From NCBI RefSeq assembly GCF_047495555.1, contig NZ_CP166866.1, positions 2,166,001-2,230,000 on the forward strand: 64,000 bases of DNA, read 5' to 3'. The DNA comes from Methanobacterium_D sp040373355. GTDB lineage: Archaea > Methanobacteriota > Methanobacteria > Methanobacteriales > Methanobacteriaceae. A model generated the notes under the pieces. The model was not told where the DNA came from. It searched no databases and saw nothing but the letters and a program-made list of their open reading frames with translations. Both the position numbers and the translations under genes were made by a program. This document shows, piece by piece, positions 58,250-64,000 of the stretch; within the stretch, counting starts at the first letter, position 1; every line of letters starts with the position of its first letter.

Positions 58250-58909
58250 TTAAATAAACCCTTTAATGTAATTAGCCCAAGATATTGTGAAATTAGCTTC
58301 AATAACAGCACCTATAAAGATTAAAATAGCTGCAATTATAAGAAGCGCTAATGATTCTTTAAATTCAAAATAATTTGCATTTAGGACATTAATAAATTGA
58401 TCTGGAATTGACATATATCTTTTAATCTTACGAGCGTCATTTATAATATGAATAACTGTACTTGCAAGCCTTAAACCAGCAGCACCTGCTATTATGATAC
58501 CAGTCAACTCAAATATTCCATGAGGAATTGTATAAATTATAAAGTCCCCAATAGGGAATTTGGAAGCGGCATATCCTATAAAGATACCATTAAAAACAAG
58601 TATCCAAATTGTAATTAACCCAACTATGATTCCTCCAGCATAAAGAGAGAATGCAATTTGGAGATTATTTGCAAATATGGAAATAGTAGTAAGTTTAATT
58701 TCGCCTCTACCAACTCGATCTCTAAATGAGTTAAATACATTTGCCATTATGGGGTCAATAAAACTTGATAAAAAATATCCTGCAAAAAGAGAACCGAGAA
58801 AGACGGCTGCTGAAATTATTAATAAAAGCTCATTACGCCTGTAAAGACCCATAAAAAATCCATCAAATTGATGTCTATTATCATATTGTCCAGAATTACC
58901 TTTTAACAT
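58250..58909 (-). CDS. SpoIIM/DUF95 family membrane protein
   Basis: This 219-residue protein with five or six membrane helices belongs to the stage II sporulation protein M (DUF95) family. VFNGIFIGYAASKFPIGDF followed by YTIPHGIFELTGIIIAGAAG is the family core. Archaea do not sporulate, and the archaeal role is unknown. Its start overlaps the end of trpS by 7 nt, so it is translated with that gene. Confidence 0.9.
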   Translation of the reverse strand: MLKGNSGQYDNRHQFDGFFMGLYRRNELLLIISAAVFLGSLFAGYFLSSFIDPIMANVFNSFRDRVGRGEIKLTTISIFANNLQIAFSLYAGGIIVGLITIWILVFNGIFIGYAASKFPIGDFIIYTIPHGIFELTGIIIAGAAGLRLASTVIHIINDARKIKRYMSIPDQFINVLNANYFEFKESLALLIIAAILIFIGAVIEANFTISWANYIKGFI

Positions 58910-60006
58910 TTAGATTCCCTATCCAGTATTTTTTCTGCATTATCTAATGCATCTTCTCTTTTTTTAGAAAATTCATCTAAAAAGTTTTTAATCAGTGCAG
59001 CGGCTTTCATCTTGCACTCACCGCACATGATATTTCCACTTTTACATTCATGATACAACTCAGTTAATTCTTGATCTGATTCTACAAGGTGATATAGCAT
59101 CAATTCATAAACTGTACATTCTTCTGGAATTCCTCCAGATTCACGCTGTTCTTCAAGGCTTTCCCTTCCACCTGTTTTTGCAGATTTAACCTTCTTTTCG
59201 GCATTTTTTGGAGTATCACTTAAAAATATGGCAGTTTTAGGCTTACTGCTTGACATTTTATCACCAGTAAGTCCAGTAATAAATCTATGATAAGTTGAAG
59301 ATGGTGCTATAAACCCATATTTACCTTTAAATCTTTCAGCAATATCCCTGGTAAGTCTTATATGTGGATCCTGATCTGGCCCTACTGGAACAACTGTTGG
59401 CTTTGGACCGCCACATTCCTTAATTTGAGGATGTAAAATATCGGCAACTTGAATTAGAGGTGCATACATATGAGAGATATTGGTACTTCCAGAAAATCCA
59501 TATATTGCCCTCATTTCATTGAAATTAACCTTTTTAGCCAATATATACGCAAGATCATTTACAATCTGGTTTTGGGATTGAAGATAGATACTAATGTTTT
59601 CTTTTTCAAAGTCAAGACCAAGTGCAATATAATTAGCTATATATTCAGATATTGCAAGTTCTCTTGATTCCTCAAAATCAATTCCTCTTGCAGAATAAGC
59701 TTCCATATCTGCTATTGGAATGTAAATATCTGCTCCTTTCTCCTGATACCACATAAGCTGGTCTACAATCATTTTATGCCCTATATGCATTTTACCGCTG
59801 GGCATCATCCCACTTACTACTGCAAAAGGAGTACCTTCCGTTATAGCCTTTGCTATTCTTCCATAGTCTCTCTGACCAAATATTATATTCCTCTTCATCA
59901 AAATATGAGGATCTTCAATCTCTTTAAATTCTTCAAAAGGTTTAATACCGAATTGCTGAGTTAATTTTTCATAATCGATTATTGCTGAACTCCATGGGTC
60001 TATCAA
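58903..60006 (-). CDS. trpS: Tryptophan--tRNA ligase
   Basis: This 367-residue class I synthetase charges tRNA-Trp. The HIGH motif is in PSGKMHIGHK and the KMSKS-equivalent is DKMSSSK. AVVSGMMPSGKMHIGHK and VPVGPDQDPHIRLTRDIAER fit the archaeal/eukaryotic type. GGTGATCAA precedes the start. It is the second gene after endA, whose product splices tRNA-Trp introns in archaea. Confidence 0.96.
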   Translation of the reverse strand: MIDPWSSAIIDYEKLTQQFGIKPFEEFKEIEDPHILMKRNIIFGQRDYGRIAKAITEGTPFAVVSGMMPSGKMHIGHKMIVDQLMWYQEKGADIYIPIADMEAYSARGIDFEESRELAISEYIANYIALGLDFEKENISIYLQSQNQIVNDLAYILAKKVNFNEMRAIYGFSGSTNISHMYAPLIQVADILHPQIKECGGPKPTVVPVGPDQDPHIRLTRDIAERFKGKYGFIAPSSTYHRFITGLTGDKMSSSKPKTAIFLSDTPKNAEKKVKSAKTGGRESLEEQRESGGIPEECTVYELMLYHLVESDQELTELYHECKSGNIMCGECKMKAAALIKNFLDEFSKKREDALDNAEKILDRESKC

Positions 60007-60143
60007 TTGATCACCTGTTTGGAATATTATAGGGATATAAGATTTTCTTTTTATAAAAGATCATTTTGGTTAGATAATATTTAAAATTATATCCTAAATA
60101 AAATAAAGTAATTTTAAAAACTTACTATAATTTCTTAAAATAA

Positions 60144-60647
60144 TTACGGACGCGTCCATTCAACATTATAATAGGTTATATCATTTTCTTCATCTACAAC
60201 TGCAAAAAGAAGTTTTTTATTGACGCCGTGTGCAACTCTCACATAACTTGAAAAATCTGAAGTTCGAAGTTCATAGTCTTCTGGAATTACTTTAACCAGA
60301 TAATCAGAATGACCATTTCCAGGTGATTTACCCCTTTCATAAAGTCTAAATTCAGAGCCATATTTAAATCCGGTCTTTACAATATAACCTCTGTTTCTAA
60401 GATCACTGAAAACCAGATATTTAGTAAATAGATCTTCTTTACGAATTAACTTAAACATTTCTTCAATAGAAACTTCTTTATCATGCTTAGAAATAGTTAT
60501 TCGCTCTTTTTCAGCCAAATAAAGTGCTTCTATAAGAGATAATTGAAGTCCTTCTGCAATAAGATTTCCATAATGGCTTTTCTCATGAAGTTTAACTCCT
60601 TTTTTATCTGTGACAATAACTAAATTTCCCCGTAGCTCTGAATCCAT
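60144..60647 (-). CDS. endA: tRNA-intron lyase (splicing endonuclease)
   Basis: This 167-residue homotetrameric endonuclease cuts the bulge-helix-bulge of precursor tRNAs. The three catalytic residues are visible: Tyr in FRLYERG, His in GNGHSDYLV and Lys in HGVNKKLLFAVVDEE. An N-terminal domain of about 70 residues precedes the catalytic domain. GGTGAAAAA lies just before the ATG. It lies between hxlB and trpS. Confidence 0.94.
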   Translation of the reverse strand: MDSELRGNLVIVTDKKGVKLHEKSHYGNLIAEGLQLSLIEALYLAEKERITISKHDKEVSIEEMFKLIRKEDLFTKYLVFSDLRNRGYIVKTGFKYGSEFRLYERGKSPGNGHSDYLVKVIPEDYELRTSDFSSYVRVAHGVNKKLLFAVVDEENDITYYNVEWTRP

Positions 60648-60687
60648 TTTTTCACCATTAGGCTTTATTTTAAAAATAAAGAAAGGA

Positions 60688-61275
60688 TTATTTTTCTATA
60701 ATAGCATGTCTTCTCTTAAGGTCTATCTCTTTTTTACCAAGACGTGCCATAAACTCTGCTATAAGCCCATCAAGGAATAAATGAGTACTATCTTCAAAGA
60801 GAGTTCCCATTGGGGTTAAGTCATCGTAATGTCCCTTCAAAACATTAGAGGTATAATATTTCCATGGTCTTTTTGTTTTACTCTCTATATTTACTGTAAC
60901 ATCCAAGCTTTCTCTTAGCCTTGATTCTGGATTTCCAGTAATTCCAATGACCTTTGCATTAACTTCTTTCGCTGTTTCTGCTGCTAATGTAACAGTTTTA
61001 GTTTCCCCCGAACCAGATATTGCAATTAAACAGTCTTTTTCTTTAATTGCGGGAGTTGTAACATCTCCAACAACGTGAACTGTAAAACCCAAGTGCATTA
61101 ATCTCATTGCAAACATTTTTCCTACAAGTTCAGACCTTCCAGTACCAACGATAAATACACAGTCAGCATCCTGAATTGTATCTATCATTTTGAAGACTTC
61201 TTCTTCATTTATTTTGTCTATAACTGCTACTGCATGTGATGTTATTTCTTTAGCGGTTTCTTTTACGTATTTCAT
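60688..61275 (-). CDS. hxlB: 6-phospho-3-hexuloisomerase
   Basis: This 195-residue SIS-domain isomerase interconverts hexulose-6-phosphate and fructose-6-phosphate. In methanogens this reverse ribulose-monophosphate route supplies pentoses together with Fae-Hps. FIVGTGRSELVGKMFAMRLM and CLIAISGSGETKTVTLAAE are the SIS core. The partner hexulose-phosphate synthase is not in the window. It lies 34 nt after npdG. Confidence 0.93.
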   Translation of the reverse strand: MKYVKETAKEITSHAVAVIDKINEEEVFKMIDTIQDADCVFIVGTGRSELVGKMFAMRLMHLGFTVHVVGDVTTPAIKEKDCLIAISGSGETKTVTLAAETAKEVNAKVIGITGNPESRLRESLDVTVNIESKTKRPWKYYTSNVLKGHYDDLTPMGTLFEDSTHLFLDGLIAEFMARLGKKEIDLKRRHAIIEK

Positions 61276-61309
61276 ATTTATTCACTTTGTAAAATTCATA
61301 AACATAAAC

Positions 61310-61981
61310 TTAAAGACCAGTGATTCTGATCCCTGCAAGTTTAATTTTATTTCTAATATTGAGATTTATAAGTAACGGTGTGATCTTTTCTACAATTCTT
61401 GCGTTTTCAAGTTGGCCACAATCAATAGCTCTAACACCGGGAATCTTTTCTGCAAGTTCAGCAGCCTCTTTTTTAGCATCGGCATCATCCCCAGATATTA
61501 GAGTATCACACTCTACATCTTCACCAATGTTCAGTAGGCTTGCAGCACTAACATTGTTGAAAGCTGATACTACCTTTACATTTTTGTCCTTTAAGAATTC
61601 AGCAGCGCGTTCTGCAGCAGACCCCTGCCAAACTTCTATATATCTTGTAGGTTTTCCACCAATACATCCATCTAAAGGAACTGTAGCGTCAATTAATACT
61701 TTACCTTCAATCTGGTCTTTTATACTTCTAAGAGTTGCCATTTGTGCTTGAAGAGGTACTGTAAGCAAAGCAATATCACCTTCTGCTGCTGCTTCTTCAT
61801 TGGTCATTCCGACAACATTTTTTACTTCGTCACCATCAAGCATGTTTTTTATCATGCCTACAGTGTTTTCGGCTTTTTTAATATCTCTTGAGCCTATTAT
61901 TACATTCTCACCTGCTTTTACAAATCTCACTGCAAGTCCAATACCCTGATCTCCGGTTCCACCTATTATTGCAATTTTCAA
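61310..61981 (-). CDS. npdG: F420H2:NADP+ oxidoreductase
   Basis: This 223-residue Rossmann protein moves electrons between coenzyme F420H2 and NADP. The N-terminal dinucleotide motif is IGGTGDQGIGLAVR, followed by VIIGSRDIKKAE for NADP phosphate binding. AVSAFNNVSA-like segments (KVVSAFNNVSAASLLNIG) line the F420 site. The start is TTG after GGGGAG. It may be cotranscribed with hxlB. Confidence 0.94.
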   Translation of the reverse strand: MKIAIIGGTGDQGIGLAVRFVKAGENVIIGSRDIKKAENTVGMIKNMLDGDEVKNVVGMTNEEAAAEGDIALLTVPLQAQMATLRSIKDQIEGKVLIDATVPLDGCIGGKPTRYIEVWQGSAAERAAEFLKDKNVKVVSAFNNVSAASLLNIGEDVECDTLISGDDADAKKEAAELAEKIPGVRAIDCGQLENARIVEKITPLLINLNIRNKIKLAGIRITGL

Positions 61982-61999
61982 AGAAATTCTCCCCTTTTA

Positions 62000-62207
62000 T
62001 TTTTTCTTCAATAATTAGAATCTTTTTCTTATAATCTGTTTTATTTAACTTATTATATAAAAAAATAGGTAAATCAAGGTTCTAATTATTGATGCTAGTA
62101 AAACTAATTCAAAGATTTTATAAATATTATCTATATTTAGTCCATTTTTAATGCATTTCATTAAATTAGAACAATTTAATCAGAATATAATGAAATAAAA
62201 TTAAAAT
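62000..62207. other. AT-rich spacer
   Basis: This roughly 210-nt AT-rich gap lies between npdG and the TIM-barrel gene and must contain the npdG promoter. TTATATAAA-like sequence near 62050 could be a TATA box in either direction. I see nothing else. Confidence 0.4.
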
Positions 62208-62963
62208 CTAATTTTTTAAGATAGATTTTATATAATTAAAGCTTTCTAGGATTTCTTCTTTTTCTTTAACTTCAATTACACAAATACCATCAAACTTAAT
62301 CTTTTTAAGTCCCTTAAATAATGATTTAAAGTCTATATTTTTTGTTCCTAACGCATCATGGTTATCAAAGGAACCATCATTATCACTTAAATGAATATGA
62401 CCTATACTATCATATTTGAATATTTCATCAATAGATAATCCCATATTATGAGCATGCCCCACATCTAGAGTCATTGGAGTTCCTATTTTACTAGTTAGTT
62501 CATATAACTCCTCAAGGTCATTACAAATCATTCCTTCCATATCCGGCATATTTTCAATACATAATTCTATATCTTGATCTTTAGCATATTCTTGGCATTC
62601 TTTAAGAGATTTAAAACAGATTTGCATTATTTCATCCCTAAAGCTTCTTGAAAGAAATGGTGCATGTCCTGGATGAGCAACAACTACAGAGGCATTAATT
62701 TGAGAGGCAATATCAATTGATTCTTTGATTTCTTTAATTGAAGCTTCTCTGACAGATTCGTTTAAAGAGGCCACATTAATATCTGAAAGTGGAGAATGAA
62801 CGCTTGTTTTAAGATTATACGAATTAACAAGTTCTGGATCTATTTTATGATAAGGATATTCCTTCATTATTTCAACATACTCCACTTTAATGCTTTCCAG
62901 ATATTCAAATATTTCATCAAGAGGCATTGGAAATAAAGCCAGCGTTGATACTCCTATTTTCAT
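62208..62963 (-). CDS. Sugar phosphate isomerase/epimerase-like TIM-barrel protein (AP endonuclease 2 fold)
   Basis: This 251-residue protein has the xylose-isomerase/AP endonuclease IV TIM barrel. Metal ligands are in HPGHAPFLS, ELCIENMPD, LDVGHAHN and HIHLSDNDG, so a divalent-metal site is intact. It begins KIGVSTLALFPMPLDEIFEY. The family includes isomerases, epimerases and endonucleases; the substrate cannot be read. It lies 33 nt after the PIN/ATPase gene. Confidence 0.82.
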   Translation of the reverse strand: MKIGVSTLALFPMPLDEIFEYLESIKVEYVEIMKEYPYHKIDPELVNSYNLKTSVHSPLSDINVASLNESVREASIKEIKESIDIASQINASVVVAHPGHAPFLSRSFRDEIMQICFKSLKECQEYAKDQDIELCIENMPDMEGMICNDLEELYELTSKIGTPMTLDVGHAHNMGLSIDEIFKYDSIGHIHLSDNDGSFDNHDALGTKNIDFKSLFKGLKKIKFDGICVIEVKEKEEILESFNYIKSILKN

Positions 62964-62996
62964 TTTCTCACCAACATATAAAAAATAAGAAAATAA

Positions 62997-64000
62997 TTAT
63001 TCATTTCTTATTCTTGCTTCTATTGGAGTGCCTGTTTGAATAGCATCTAATATTATAGTAGCAAGTTCTATGTCCTTCTTGATCTTAATAGTTCCTTTTT
63101 TACCTACAGTAGCTGTAAATAAGTAGTCATCATCCACCAAAATATCAAATGGAGTTCCAATATTATCTTTTCCAAAGTTAAGAACCACATAATTTCCAGC
63201 TAATTCAACATCAACACCATATGTTTCATCTAACTGTGGAGTTTTTTGCTGGAACGATTCAACTCCAATGCTAATACCAATTCTTCGTTCAACTTCATCA
63301 ATTGTCTTTCCTTTTTTACCAATGAGTTTTGGGATGTATTCCTCATCCATCCAGACTGTAGCGCGCTTATCTGATTTCATTTCAACTTCAACACGTGCTC
63401 CGGGGACTGTCCTCTTCACTTCTTTAAGTATTTCCCTTTCAGCAATCTTTTGAACCGGTGTTTTTTCGTAACTTGTTGCCTTTACTTCCATGACAATTGT
63501 TTGTTCACCGTAGGTGTATATCTCGTTTACAAGGTCTCCTGTATCAAAATCTCTTATTTCGATTACTGGTCTTGCAAGATCTGCTTCTATCATTCCACTT
63601 GGAACTTTGACAGTTAATGAAACATCAAAAACTGCAGCAACATTTCCATTGTTTATAAAAATGGCAGTATCAACAATTGATGGGATAATTCCAAGTTCTA
63701 CTCTTCCAATAACTCTTTGAATAGCATCAATAGGTCGTGTAGCATGTACAACACCTATCATTCCAACTCCTGCAAGCCTCATGTCTGCAAATATTTTGAA
63801 GTCTCTTGTTTTTCTTAACTCATCATAAATAGTGTAGTCTGGACGTACAAGAAGTAATATATCGGCTGTTTTTTCCATACTGCGCTCTAATGGAGCATAT
63901 TGGGTTATTTCAGCCCCCACTTGAAGATCTCTTGGAGATTCCATTGTTTTAACAATAGAATTAAGATCTTTACTGTAAAATTCGGCGACCGCTTGAGCAA
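62997..64000 (-). CDS. PIN/ATPase/KH protein (COG1855), 5' end outside the window
   Basis: This gene runs off the right edge; 334 codons are present and the frame is open at 64000. It is the C-terminal part of the archaeal COG1855 proteins, which join a PIN nuclease domain, a PilT/GspE-like ATPase and a KH domain. The ATPase part shows DILLLVRPDYTIYDELRK and VGMIGVVHATRPIDAIQRV. The KH part is VWMDEEYIPKLIGKKGKTID. An internal ATG at 63944 is not the true start. Function is probably RNA-related but is unproven. Confidence 0.9.
   Translation of the reverse strand, partial: AQAVAEFYSKDLNSIVKTMESPRDLQVGAEITQYAPLERSMEKTADILLLVRPDYTIYDELRKTRDFKIFADMRLAGVGMIGVVHATRPIDAIQRVIGRVELGIIPSIVDTAIFINNGNVAAVFDVSLTVKVPSGMIEADLARPVIEIRDFDTGDLVNEIYTYGEQTIVMEVKATSYEKTPVQKIAEREILKEVKRTVPGARVEVEMKSDKRATVWMDEEYIPKLIGKKGKTIDEVERRIGISIGVESFQQKTPQLDETYGVDVELAGNYVVLNFGKDNIGTPFDILVDDDYLFTATVGKKGTIKIKKDIELATIILDAIQTGTPIEARIRNE

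Overview
This window comes from a methanogenic archaeon of the order Methanobacteriales, most likely a mesophilic Methanobacterium. The evidence is the archaeal-type ribosomal proteins and initiation factors (aIF1, aIF2-gamma, aIF5B), an RNA polymerase subunit D carrying two [4Fe-4S] ferredoxin motifs, two HMf-type histones, F420H2:NADP oxidoreductase, archaetidylinositol-phosphate synthase, a pyruvate carboxylase A subunit next to its biotin ligase, 6-phospho-3-hexuloisomerase, and AT-rich DNA with archaeal TATA boxes and GGAGGTGAT-type ribosome binding sites. The genus is inferred, not proven.

Layout. Positions 1-20.8 kb (minus strand) hold the translation and secretion core. The upstream block runs from a SPOUT methyltransferase and rpl3 through the S10/spc-type gene order to secY, adk, an EMC3/YidC-like protein, rpl34e, cmk, rpl14e and cbf5. 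A tRNA-Ser(GGA) follows, then rps13-rps4-rps11-rpoD-rpl18e. Positions 21-37.7 kb are mixed: a METTL5-like methylase, pycA-birA, an NYN / SelA-like / rtcA operon, small domain-of-unknown-function genes, AIP synthase, a Sua5 family gene, a PAS-rich histidine kinase with its response regulator, radB, an aminotransferase and a decayed alpha/beta hydrolase. Positions 37.9-45.3 kb hold the ribosome recycling factor ABCE1/RLI, a nitroreductase, a histone, a PEBP protein, a KH/PP-loop ATPase, a DUF3096 microprotein, a kinase remnant and argH. Positions 45.3-53.8 kb form a second translation/transcription block on the minus strand: rpl7ae-rps28e-rpl24e-ndk-infB-rps6e-aif2g-PIN-ppa-rpoE1-spt4-dephospho-CoA kinase-rps24e-rps27ae. 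A second histone lies upstream. Positions 54-64 kb hold thrC, a membrane histidine kinase, spoIIM, trpS, endA, hxlB, npdG, a TIM-barrel protein and the 3' part of a PIN/ATPase/KH gene.

The most striking non-coding feature is a set of dense arrays of short, nearly perfect hairpins (stems 6-10 bp, loops mostly 3-5 nt) in gaps of the translation operons: before rps13 (2376-2602), before rpl7ae (53149-53289), between rpl32e and rpl19e (10461-10580), and before infB (51693-51741). Two of the arrays share a roughly 65-nt homologous element in opposite orientation. Its two inner hairpins and its closing stem keep pairing although the bases differ, so structure appears to be conserved. The rps13 and infB arrays also repeat a hairpin followed by GAGGTT, the genes' own Shine-Dalgarno sequence.

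Several genes are visibly decayed: an alpha/beta hydrolase with at least three frame disruptions, a histidine kinase ATPase fragment beside argH, and a 21-codon response-regulator tail. A PIN-domain gene inside the translation block appears frameshifted just after its first catalytic Asp. All calls come from reading the sequence alone; no database search or folding program was run.
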